A stretch of 5,224 nucleotides of DNA from Solobacterium sp. (GTDB lineage: Bacteria; Bacillota_I; Bacilli_A; Erysipelotrichales; Erysipelotrichaceae): NCBI GenBank assembly GCA_016284975.1, contig JAEEPV010000239.1, forward strand, positions 1 through 5,224. Direction: 5' to 3'. Each line of letters starts with the position of its first letter. Within the stretch, counting starts at the first letter, position 1. The position numbers and the translations under genes were made by a program. Of this stretch, positions 1 through 5,095 are shown one piece after another. Under the pieces are notes generated by a model. The model saw nothing but the letters and a program-made list of their open reading frames with translations. It made no database searches and was not told where the DNA came from.

Positions 1-1
1 A

Positions 2-295
2 GTCAGAAACTGGGCCCGGGATGAAAGGACATTACTCAGCCGGGAAGAGAAGATATCCAGACATATTCTGATAGCCATGTTAATATTCGCTTCTGTGTTC
101 ATTATTCTGAGCATGTATCTCGAAAAATACAGCAATGTATTTTCCAGCACGATCATTCCCGTACTCGGATCTGTTGCGCTTGGAAGGGCTGCCGGCATGT
201 GTGTAATGGATATGCCGGTCAATAGCGCAAAGAAGCGGCTGATCAAAGAAGTAGAAGAGAACAGTACGGTTCTTTTTGAGCGTACCGATTTATGA
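2..295 (+). CDS. C-terminal part of a small membrane protein of unknown function (5' end outside window)
   Basis: I do not recognise this family. The frame is open from the left edge, so the gene most likely starts upstream. The first internal ATG, at 77, has no Shine-Dalgarno sequence and would cut into a hydrophobic helix. The visible 97 residues begin with a charged, probably cytoplasmic stretch (residues 1-20, rich in Arg and Glu). Two hydrophobic segments follow, at about residues 21-40 and 47-66, which look like a transmembrane hairpin. The tail of about 30 residues is charged (KKRLIKEVEE) and ends in TDL. A 6-bp hairpin (TGATTC/GAATCA, 293-307) overlaps the stop codon but has no T-run, so it is not a convincing terminator. 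The gap of 215 bases to the next gene argues against tight coupling. Coding in this frame is well supported by composition. Function is open. Confidence 0.6.
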   Translation, partial: VRNWARDERTLLSREEKISRHILIAMLIFASVFIILSMYLEKYSNVFSSTIIPVLGSVALGRAAGMCVMDMPVNSAKKRLIKEVEENSTVLFERTDL

Positions 296-495
296 TTCGC
301 TGAATCAGGAAAATCATAAAGAACAGAAAAATAAGATATACATAAATAATCTTTTTGTTATGCATTTTTTTCCGGTTTTGGACGGACGGGCACAGAAATC
401 AGCGGTATACTGTTAACACCCGAATCGTTCCGTGGAAGATAATCATCGACAGGATGGAACAGGTCCGGGATCGTGAACCAAAAAGAGATTCATAC

Positions 496-500
496 AGGAG
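496..500 (+). promoter_or_regulatory. Ribosome binding site that fixes the lipoprotein start at 511
   Basis: AGGAG lies 10 bases before ATG 511. The frame stays open upstream to 355, but ATG 355 and ATG 454 lack such a site and would bury the signal peptide. The only -10-like sequence seen between 296 and 495 is TATACT at 406-411, and it has no acceptable -35 partner, so I do not call a promoter. Confidence 0.65.
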
Positions 501-510
501 ATTTAGCTTA

Positions 511-2271
511 ATGATTGTGACAAAACAAGGATTGAAGAAACTGCTGTCGGCGTTATGTCTTTCTTCGCTTTTGACCGGCTGCGCACAGAACACGGCCGTA
601 CCACAGGAAACCGCGGTTCCAGGCGAAACTGCGGTACCGGAAAAAACCGCCGAAGCAACGGCAGAACCTGCAGGAATATCGTCGGGTGATATCATCATCC
701 TTTATACCAGTGATATGCACTGCGGACTGAAGCAGGGATTTGGCGCAACCGGCCTTGCACAGGTACGGGATACACTGGAAAAGGCGGGGAATACCGTATT
801 GCTCGTCGATGACGGAGATGCCATTCAGGGGGACGCAATCGGGATCCTTACCAAAGGACAGGCGGTCACAAAGGTAATGAACGCACTGCACTATGATGTG
901 GCGATTCCGGGCAACCATGAGTTTGATTATGGTATGGAAGAGTTTGAAAAAGTCATGGAGCTTGCACAGTTCCCGTACATCAGCTGCAACATTACCAAAA
1001 AAGATAAGCTGTTCCTGGAACCGTATGTGATCAGGGAAGCGGATGGAAAGAAGATCGCCTTTATCGGAGTTACTACTCCGTTGACCATGGCGAGTTCCAA
1101 TCCCGCCCACTTTAAGGATGAAAACGGAAACTACATTTTTGGGTTTACCAGCAGTGAAGACGGTTCTGAGCTGTTTGCCCAGGTACAGAAGTATATTGAT
1201 GAAGTAAGGGAAAAAGGAGCGGATTATGTTGTGCTCATGTGTCATATGGGCAATGTCGAGGATGATGCCCCGTACAATTTCCAGAGTCTGATTGAGAATA
1301 CCGAAGGGGTGGATGTAGTGCTGGATGGTCATTCCCATGATGTTGATCAGGTGACCATGAATAACAAGAACGGAGATCCGGTCATTCGTTCTGCCTGTGG
1401 TACGAAGCTGCAGGCGATCGGCTATACAAGGATCGCAGAAAAAGACGGTACCATTTCCGCCGGCATCTATTCCTGGAATAATGATGTAATACCTTCCGAA
1501 CTGTTTGGGTTTGAAAACAGTGTCTCCAAAACGGTTCAGGATGTATATGACGCGATGGCAGAAATCATGAACGTTAAAATCGCAGAGTCGGCAGTAAAGC
1601 TTTCCATCTTTGATCCGGTGAAGAAGACCTCTGCCGGTAATCCGGAGCGGATCAGCCGGAAAATGGAAACCAATATGGGAGACTTCATTACCGATGCTTA
1701 TCGGATTCAGACCGGAGCGGATATCGCATTTCTCAACGCAGGAAGCCTGCGTGACACGATCGAGACAGGAGAGGTGACCTATGGCGATATCATGCGCGTC
1801 ATGCCATTCTCGAATCCGATCTCGGTATCGGAAATCAAGGGAAGTGTTCTGCTGGATGCGCTGGAGTGGGGCTGCAGAGATCTGCCGTCCGAGAGCGCGA
1901 TCCTGATGCCGTCCGGTTTCAGTTATGAGATCGATGCGACGATTCCTTCTCCGTGCACCGTCGATACCAACGGACATTTTGGTTCTATCGAAGGAAAACG
2001 CCGGGTAAGCAATGTGCTGATCAATGGACAGCCTCTGGATCCGGAAAAGAAATATACCGTCGCATCTTCTTCCTATCTGCTTTATGAAGGCGGAAGCGGC
2101 CTCACCATGCTTGACCACAGTATGGTCATTATGGAAGATATCAAGCTCGACAATGAGTGTCTGATCGACTACATCCAGAAAGATCTGGGCGGCCGTATCG
2201 GAGAAGAATACCGCGATGTTTACGGTCAGGGCCGTCTCTTCATTACCCTGCCGGAAGAATCGAAAAACTGA
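511..2271 (+). CDS. Lipoprotein 5'-nucleotidase / 2',3'-cyclic phosphodiesterase-type metallophosphatase
   Basis: A predicted 586-residue surface lipoprotein of the UshA/5'-nucleotidase family, which dephosphorylates extracellular nucleotides so that the nucleosides can be taken up. Start 511 gives a signal peptide with a lipobox (L21-T-G-C24); Cys24 would be lipidated. A linker with three TAVP units separated by QE and GE spacers follows (about residues 28-44). The N-terminal calcineurin-like phosphoesterase domain (about 62-300) shows the metal ligands in order: D68-x-H70, G102-D103, G134-N-H-E137, H245 in MCHMGN, and G273-H-S-H276. The C-terminal 5'-nucleotidase domain (about 370-570) carries N409-AG-SLR414, the nucleotide-binding NxGxxR motif, and a GGSG loop near 527. 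Length and domain order are normal. The residue after D-M-H is Cys71, where Gly is common. It is followed by a terminator and is probably transcribed alone. The exact substrate cannot be read from sequence. Confidence 0.9.
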   Translation: MIVTKQGLKKLLSALCLSSLLTGCAQNTAVPQETAVPGETAVPEKTAEATAEPAGISSGDIIILYTSDMHCGLKQGFGATGLAQVRDTLEKAGNTVLLVDDGDAIQGDAIGILTKGQAVTKVMNALHYDVAIPGNHEFDYGMEEFEKVMELAQFPYISCNITKKDKLFLEPYVIREADGKKIAFIGVTTPLTMASSNPAHFKDENGNYIFGFTSSEDGSELFAQVQKYIDEVREKGADYVVLMCHMGNVEDDAPYNFQSLIENTEGVDVVLDGHSHDVDQVTMNNKNGDPVIRSACGTKLQAIGYTRIAEKDGTISAGIYSWNNDVIPSELFGFENSVSKTVQDVYDAMAEIMNVKIAESAVKLSIFDPVKKTSAGNPERISRKMETNMGDFITDAYRIQTGADIAFLNAGSLRDTIETGEVTYGDIMRVMPFSNPISVSEIKGSVLLDALEWGCRDLPSESAILMPSGFSYEIDATIPSPCTVDTNGHFGSIEGKRRVSNVLINGQPLDPEKKYTVASSSYLLYEGGSGLTMLDHSMVIMEDIKLDNECLIDYIQKDLGGRIGEEYRDVYGQGRLFITLPEESKN

Positions 2272-2278
2272 GACAAAG

Positions 2279-2363
2279 AAAAAAAAGACCGTGTGCGTTT
2301 GATTAAGGAACCGTGATGCAGAGAATGCTCTGCCGGGTTTCCGCCAGACGCATGCGGTCTTTT
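2279..2363. terminator. Large bidirectional terminator with a branched interior
   Basis: AAAAGACCG at 2283-2291 pairs with CGGTCTTTT at 2355-2363, and TGCGT at 2294-2298 extends the stem with ACGCA at 2348-2352 across a 2-nt mismatch. The plus strand ends in TTTT and the minus strand in about eight T residues, so it can stop transcription both ways. The roughly 50-nt interior folds further: GCAGAG 2318-2323 with CTCTGC 2328-2333 (loop AATG), and CGG/CCG at 2334-2343. It lies directly behind the nucleotidase stop codon at 2271. Confidence 0.75.
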
Positions 2364-2385
2364 CTCCTGGTGAAGTAATAACTGT

Positions 2386-2413
2386 GTGAAAACCCCACGA
2401 TGCTCAAATCGTG
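2386..2413 (-). other. Hairpin resembling an isolated IS200/IS605 right end (possible relic)
   Basis: CACGAT at 2396-2401 and ATCGTG at 2408-2413 form a perfect 6-bp stem with loop GCTCAA. Read on the minus strand, the hairpin is followed by GGGGTTTTCAC ending at 2386. A hairpin a few bases before a TTCAC end is also how the right end of the intact element at 2669 looks. No transposase gene is attached and no matching left end is seen, so this may equally be an unrelated hairpin. The remaining bases of the gap 2364-2506 hold no gene I can support. Confidence 0.25.
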
Positions 2414-2437
2414 AGAAATCATCGCATCCTGCAAACA

Positions 2438-2473
2438 AAGAGACTACGCATCCGGATTGATGCAGAGTCTTTT
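2438..2473. terminator. Bidirectional terminator at the 3' end of the surface-protein gene
   Basis: AGACT 2441-2445 pairs with AGTCT 2466-2470, and GCATC 2448-2452 with GATGC 2459-2463, separated by a 2-by-2 internal mismatch and closed by loop CGGATT. The plus strand continues with TTT and the minus strand with CTTTG. It lies 34 bases past the stop codon of the minus-strand surface-protein remnant, so it is probably that gene's original terminator. Confidence 0.6.
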
Positions 2474-2506
2474 GACCGTATTAAGCAACTATTTCCCAGT
2501 AATGAA

Positions 2507-2668
2507 TCATTGTTTTGTCTTAGATTCCCAATCCTCGTGTGCCAGTTTAACACCCGCATAGGATGCCAGTACCAGCGACAGCATCATCATCAATGCGAAT
2601 GTCCAGCTGTCACGATCATCCTGTGTATTCGGAGAAGCCTTTCTTGTCGCCTTCCAATACTGATATGC
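2507..2668 (-). pseudogene. C-terminal piece of interrupted cell-wall surface protein: sortase signal, membrane anchor, tail
   Basis: On the minus strand from 2668 the frame codes for 53 residues ending at the stop 2509-2507. They have the architecture of a Gram-positive sorting signal. A sortase-type motif SPNTQ (2635-2621; compare LPXTG and NPQTN) is followed by the polar stretch DDRDS, a hydrophobic span of about 19 residues (WTFALMMML...YAGV), and a charged tail rich in Lys and Glu. The segment begins AYQYWKATRKA and has no start of its own. The in-frame ATG at 2707 lies inside the transposon and has no ribosome site. Joining codon GCA 2668-2666 to codon CAT 4832-4830 restores an open frame with the other piece. 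The protein would have been exported and covalently linked to peptidoglycan. As it stands it is non-functional. Confidence 0.7.
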
Positions 2669-2678
2669 GTGAACTACC

Positions 2679-2723
2679 ACACCCATGCGGTATGAGCCGT
2701 GGCTCATATCCTATGGATGATGG
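2679..2723 (-). repeat. Right-end subterminal palindrome of the insertion sequence
   Basis: The core is TATGAGCC 2691-2698 and GGCTCATA 2701-2708. It can be extended on the plus strand by CC/GG and CCAT 2683-2686 with ATGG 2713-2716 as an imperfect hairpin with unpaired bases. TnpA of this family recognises such interrupted hairpins at both ends. Its outer foot lies about 10-14 bases inside the inferred tip. CACCCATG, GGCTC and CCTATGGATG recur in the same order and orientation at the left end (4769-4804). Confidence 0.65.
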
Positions 2724-2836
2724 CTTCTGGGTGTTTCGGCAACTTGCGTCTTTCGATCCGTCATGAACGGATTGCTTACTTCACTTCAGGGGCGGACACA
2801 CGCCCTCTATCCATTGCTGGATTACCTTTACTCCGA

Positions 2837-2887
2837 AACCGTTCGGTTATCCTCTGCAGGAATGCAGATCATGAAACCGTACGGTTT
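2837..2887. repeat. Two near-identical palindromes AACCGTWCGGTT at the tnpB 3' end
   Basis: AACCGTTCGGTT lies at 2837-2848, overlapping the tnpB stop codon. The perfect 14-base palindrome AAACCGTACGGTTT lies at 2874-2887, inside the last codons of tnpB. They are 38 bases apart and differ at one central base. Between them CTGCA/TGCAG (2854-2867) forms a third small hairpin. They may be stems of the omega RNA, or the two copies may pair with each other. A protein-binding role cannot be excluded. Confidence 0.45.
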
Positions 2888-4208
2888 TAACTTTATGAAG
2901 GAACCCATAATCTTCGATCCCTTCGAAGGCATTCGGTACTGCCTTGCGGATAATGTTCGCACTGCCGTTTACATCCGCTGAAAACACTGTTCCGTCTTTT
3001 GAACGATACAGCCCTCTTTTGATCCTTCTTCCGCTGAATGAACGTTCCGTTTTTGTTCCATATACAGGTATTTCATCATGATCCAGAAAGCTTGCCTGAC
3101 TTGTATACGATTCTTCCTGTTCGACCACTTCGATCCCTTCCCGTTCTGCTTTATAACGAATCATCCAGATCAGCGTGCTGTGCGGAATCTGTACAAATGA
3201 CTGGTTTGTTTTCCGGCCCATGGAAGATCCACTCTTCCACTGTACATTCTTTCCGATCACCAGTGTTCCGATCCCTCTTCTGACACATTCCCGGATCAGA
3301 TGCACGCTGATCCTGTGCATCTCATCACGAAGAAAAGCAGACCGTTTCCGATCAATGTGATCCAGTCTTCTGGTATGGACTTTGATCCTCTTCGGGTCAT
3401 GTCCCTTCATCAGGATCCCGGTATACTTCGCTTTCTGTTTATTGCAGATCTGATTTCTGGACTTCAAAGCACCACCCTTGTACAGGATCGGTTCTTCACC
3501 GTCATTCCCTACGAAAGCTATGATGTTCTCTACTCCAAGGTCGATCCCTCCAATAAACTGTCCTTTCCGGTTTCCCGAAGCTGTTTCTTTCTCATATACC
3601 AGAATGATCTCGTAATCAGAATAATACGGCTTCAGCTTCACCTCCTTCAGTACCGCATCCTCTGGAATACGTACATTCAGTGTTTCCTTCGTTAACGGAA
3701 GCTTCAGATACTGGCTCCCGTCTTCTCTCTCATAAACGACACAATCCTGGTTTGTCAGTGTCAGGATCCTGTGATCCCCTCTGCTATATCCGGGGATCTT
3801 TGGTCTTCCGGTAAATAAACCGGGTTCGTTCCGATATGCGGAAAGTGCCTTCAGCCAGTTTCGGAATTCCGTTACGGTCTCTTTGGCAATGACTTCTGCG
3901 CTCTGCATCGGAAGCCCGCTGAAATAATCCGGGTTCTCTGTTGCCCGCATCAGTTTATCCATGAAGTAATAAGAGAGCACTTTCCCAGGCATTCTTCTGC
4001 CAGTCTTATCACAGGTCAGCACGACTTCTTTCCGGACTTCTTCCTGCATAGGCTGAAGGTTTTCTTTATCACAGGAAGTAAACCACTGGCGCATGCGGAA
4101 AAGGACCGCATTTCTGAGATTCTTAGACTTCTCAGTCATGGCGGCACAGTAGTCAAATAAAGCAGGATATCTGTTCCTGCTGATGTGAAAACGAGCTGAT
4201 CCGTACAT
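2847..4208 (-). CDS. tnpB: TnpB RNA-guided nuclease, variant with altered RuvC-II site and no zinc finger
   Basis: A 453-residue TnpB (OrfB), the RNA-guided endonuclease related to Cas12, here of normal length. The N-terminal region has the KNLRNAVLF segment (29-37) and GRPKIPGY (134-141). The RuvC-like nuclease is at about 215-425. RuvC-I is GGIDLGVENI with D223. RuvC-III is SADVNGSANI with D412. Where most TnpBs have the RuvC-II glutamate (xxxE-N/D-L), this protein reads LVIGKN with G319. Glutamates E363, E365 and E366 lie just before the conserved YTSQ (368-371). The usual CxxC...CxxC zinc finger after YTSQ is absent: no cysteine occurs between 366 and 412, and the segment reads SFSGRRIKRGLY. 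Variants with a rearranged catalytic site are known in TnpB, so activity is plausible but unproven. ATG 4208-4206 has only a weak AGG upstream. No frameshift is seen. Confidence 0.9.
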   Translation of the reverse strand: MYGSARFHISRNRYPALFDYCAAMTEKSKNLRNAVLFRMRQWFTSCDKENLQPMQEEVRKEVVLTCDKTGRRMPGKVLSYYFMDKLMRATENPDYFSGLPMQSAEVIAKETVTEFRNWLKALSAYRNEPGLFTGRPKIPGYSRGDHRILTLTNQDCVVYEREDGSQYLKLPLTKETLNVRIPEDAVLKEVKLKPYYSDYEIILVYEKETASGNRKGQFIGGIDLGVENIIAFVGNDGEEPILYKGGALKSRNQICNKQKAKYTGILMKGHDPKRIKVHTRRLDHIDRKRSAFLRDEMHRISVHLIRECVRRGIGTLVIGKNVQWKSGSSMGRKTNQSFVQIPHSTLIWMIRYKAEREGIEVVEQEESYTSQASFLDHDEIPVYGTKTERSFSGRRIKRGLYRSKDGTVFSADVNGSANIIRKAVPNAFEGIEDYGFLHKVKTVRFHDLHSCRG

Positions 4209-4283
4209 ATGGATGTAAACCTATTATGCTTCCTTTATTTCTGCATCTATTCTATCATTCTTATATATACCTGTACACAAGAA

Positions 4284-4289
4284 AGAGGG
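4284..4289 (+). promoter_or_regulatory. Ribosome binding site that fixes the tnpA start at 4296
   Basis: AGAGGG ends 6 bases before ATG 4296. The frame is open back to an ATG at 4209, which would add 29 hydrophobic residues not found in TnpA and would make the two divergent genes abut at CATATG (4206-4211). The later start leaves an 87-base divergent intergenic region with TATATA at 4262-4267, but no clear -35 box. Confidence 0.7.
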
Positions 4290-4295
4290 TTCATT

Positions 4296-4721
4296 ATGAG
4301 AAGAATGACAAAAGATGGTTACTGGCTGAACAGACACAGCTGTTTTCTGCTGCAGTACCATCTTGTACTGGTCACAAAGTATCGTAATCCCGTCCTTACC
4401 GGCCGGATCAAAGACCATGTTTACCATACGATACGCTCTACTATGGAAGAAAAGAATATCCACATTATTGAGATGAACGGTGAAGCGGATCATATTCATA
4501 TTCTGTTTGAGTGCGGACCGGAAATAGCTCCTCTGACGCTGGCAACGGTACTGAAGACAAGATCCGCAAGATTTGTCAGGAGAGACCTGATGGAAGAAGT
4601 AAAGAAATATTACTGGTCAGACGAACCGCTGTTCTGGAGTAAGTCCTACTTTGTCTGTACGATCGGAGAAAACAACAAAGATGCAGTTGAGAAATATATT
4701 CAAAATCAAGGGAACAAATAA
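4296..4721 (+). CDS. tnpA: TnpA, HUH (Y1) single-strand DNA transposase of the IS200/IS605 family
   Basis: A 141-residue Y1 transposase, typical in length. It cuts and rejoins single-stranded DNA at the element ends and acts as a dimer on the end hairpins. The metal-binding HUH motif is H66-I67-H68 in GEADHIHILFE. The catalytic tyrosine is Y134 in VEKYIQNQ near the C terminus, on the helix that swaps between subunits. The family signature LFWSKSYFV is at 112-120, and YHLVLVTKYR at 21-30 is the usual first strand. All key residues are present, so the enzyme looks functional. It diverges from tnpB, and the left end of the element begins right after its stop. A small hairpin at 4730-4742 follows the stop. 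Confidence 0.93.
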   Translation: MRRMTKDGYWLNRHSCFLLQYHLVLVTKYRNPVLTGRIKDHVYHTIRSTMEEKNIHIIEMNGEADHIHILFECGPEIAPLTLATVLKTRSARFVRRDLMEEVKKYYWSDEPLFWSKSYFVCTIGENNKDAVEKYIQNQGNK

Positions 4722-4729
4722 TGCCAGGA

Positions 4730-4742
4730 ACACTTTCAGTGT
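4730..4742 (+). terminator. Small hairpin behind tnpA, weak terminator candidate
   Basis: ACACT 4730-4734 and AGTGT 4738-4742 form a perfect 5-bp stem with loop TTC, followed by CATTCTCT and not a T-run. It could slow transcription behind tnpA, or simply be part of the element's left-end structure. Confidence 0.3.
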
Positions 4743-4767
4743 CATTCTCTAAGGTGCGAATTCATCA

Positions 4768-4829
4768 CCACCCATGAGGTAAAACCCAATGGCTCCTATG
4801 GATGGTGTCCTCTTCGCTCGGGGATAGAA
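4768..4829 (-). repeat. Left end of the insertion sequence with interrupted hairpin
   Basis: CCAT 4772-4775 and ATGG 4789-4792 close an imperfect hairpin. GGT 4778-4780 pairs with ACC 4784-4786 around loop AAA, and GA/CA stay unpaired between the two stem parts. Hairpins with unpaired bases in the stem are the hallmark of ends bound by IS200/IS605 TnpA. The blocks CACCCATG (4769-4776), GGCTC (4791-4795) and CCTATGGATG (4795-4804) match the right end in order and orientation. The tip is inferred at 4829 from the broken host gene, about 28-37 bases beyond the hairpin foot. Confidence 0.6.
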
Positions 4830-5051
4830 ATGGAATACGCCATTGTCATCGATATGGCCAGGCTGACATGCCTTAGCCGCTTCATTCCATGCATAGTTTG
4901 CAGGGAATCCAGCCATCTGACAGGTGACAACATTATCTTTCTTTGGAGTAGATCCTCCTCCGGAAGATTTCGCAGCTACTGTAAATGTTGCATTTACACC
5001 ACTGTAAAAGATCAATTTCTCATTTGGTTTGAACTGTGAAGGGTAGTTGAT
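4830..5051 (-). pseudogene. Upstream piece of the interrupted surface protein, itself truncated at its 5' side
   Basis: Minus-strand coding sequence of 74 codons from 5051 to 4830. It starts abruptly after an in-frame stop TAA (5054-5052) and has no start codon or ribosome site, so only the end of a larger protein is left. It reads as the end of an extracellular repeat or Ig-like domain (NEKLIFYSGVNATFTV), then a Ser/Gly-rich hinge (SSGGGSTPKKD), then a Cys-containing module with TCQMAGFPANYAWNE and ACQPGHIDDNGVFH. From memory, similar modules sit just before the sorting signal in Erysipelotrichia-type surface proteins; I could not check this. At 4829 the frame enters the insertion sequence and runs 26 foreign codons to a stop at 4749. 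Together with the piece at 2507-2668 it gives 127 residues. Confidence 0.65.
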
Positions 5052-5058
5052 TTATAAT
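5029..5058 (+). promoter_or_regulatory. Sigma-A-type promoter for the gene at 5096
   Basis: TTGAAC at 5029-5034 and a perfect TATAAT at 5053-5058 are 18 bases apart, which gives an expected start near 5065. The -35 box lies inside the remnant of the minus-strand surface-protein gene. GATTTA 5049-5054 and TAAATC 5065-5070 form an inverted repeat over the -10 box and expected start, a possible operator. Confidence 0.6.
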
Positions 5059-5079
5059 ATTTTTTAAATCGAAATCTGT

Positions 5080-5084
5080 AGGGG
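5080..5084 (+). promoter_or_regulatory. Ribosome binding site for the gene at 5096
   Basis: AGGGG ends 11 bases before ATG 5096. The spacing is slightly long, but no other start in this frame is nearby. Confidence 0.55.
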
Positions 5085-5095
5085 CAGATCATTCA

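Larger units (their letters stand above)
2669..2890 (-). ncRNA. Probable omega RNA (reRNA) of TnpB, overlapping the tnpB 3' end
   Basis: TnpB nucleases use an RNA made from the tnpB 3' end and the element's right end, with the guide read from flanking DNA. The 178 bases from the tnpB stop to the right tip contain no gene and are dense in hairpins: ATCCGT/ACGGAT (2756-2772), GGGCG/CGCCC (2790-2805) and TATGAGCC/GGCTCATA (2691-2708). AACCG/CGGTT (2837-2848) and CTGCA/TGCAG (2854-2867) sit at the tnpB end. ACACCC 2679-2684 can also pair with GGGTGT 2729-2734 around the last hairpin. The predicted guide is the 16 or so minus-strand bases from 2668 down to 2653, beginning GCATATCAG. The RNA's 5' end is a guess. 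The family mechanism is established; this RNA is inferred. Confidence 0.65.
2669..4829 (-). mobile_element. IS200/IS605-family (IS605-type) insertion sequence, about 2.16 kb
   Basis: The element carries tnpA and tnpB pointing away from each other, as in the IS605 group. Its left end lies at the high-coordinate side beyond tnpA, and its right end at the low-coordinate side beyond tnpB. There are no terminal inverted repeats and no target duplication, as expected for this family, which moves as single-stranded circles through TnpA. The tips are inferred from the interrupted surface-protein gene: host sequence ends at CAT 4832-4830 and resumes with GCA 2668-2666. The join is uncertain by one to a few bases because nearby shifts give a synonymous reading. 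The right tip ends in TTCAC (minus strand, 2673-2669), and the host sequence before the left tip is TTCCAT. Both genes look intact, so the element may be active. Confidence 0.85.

Noticed and set aside
293..307. Hairpin TGATTC/GAATCA as terminator of the first gene
   Set aside because: The stem is short, overlaps the stop codon, and is followed by A-rich sequence without a T-run.
355..510. N-terminal extension of the nucleotidase from ATG 355
   Set aside because: It would bury a clear lipoprotein signal peptide. ATG 511 has AGGAG upstream and places the lipobox correctly.
553..2118. Long open frame of 521 codons on the minus strand inside the nucleotidase gene
   Set aside because: It is the antisense shadow of a gene with full domain motifs on the plus strand. 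It has no ribosome site or recognisable domain.
2669..2707. ATG 2707 as the start of an independent small membrane protein
   Set aside because: The first 13 codons lie in the transposon right end, with no ribosome site. The downstream part is explained as the broken end of a surface protein.
2669..2890. CRISPR array or tandem repeats near the tnpB 3' end
   Set aside because: Only two short palindromes recur, with no regular repeat-spacer spacing. The stems fit an omega RNA better.
4209..4295. Longer tnpA start at ATG 4209
   Set aside because: The extra 29 hydrophobic residues are not part of the TnpA family. AGAGGG before ATG 4296 gives the usual length.
4749..4829. Genuine C terminus ending GGDEFAP on the minus strand
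   Set aside because: These 26 codons lie in the left end of the insertion sequence and are read-through from the broken host gene. The letters GGDEF here are coincidental and not a diguanylate cyclase domain.
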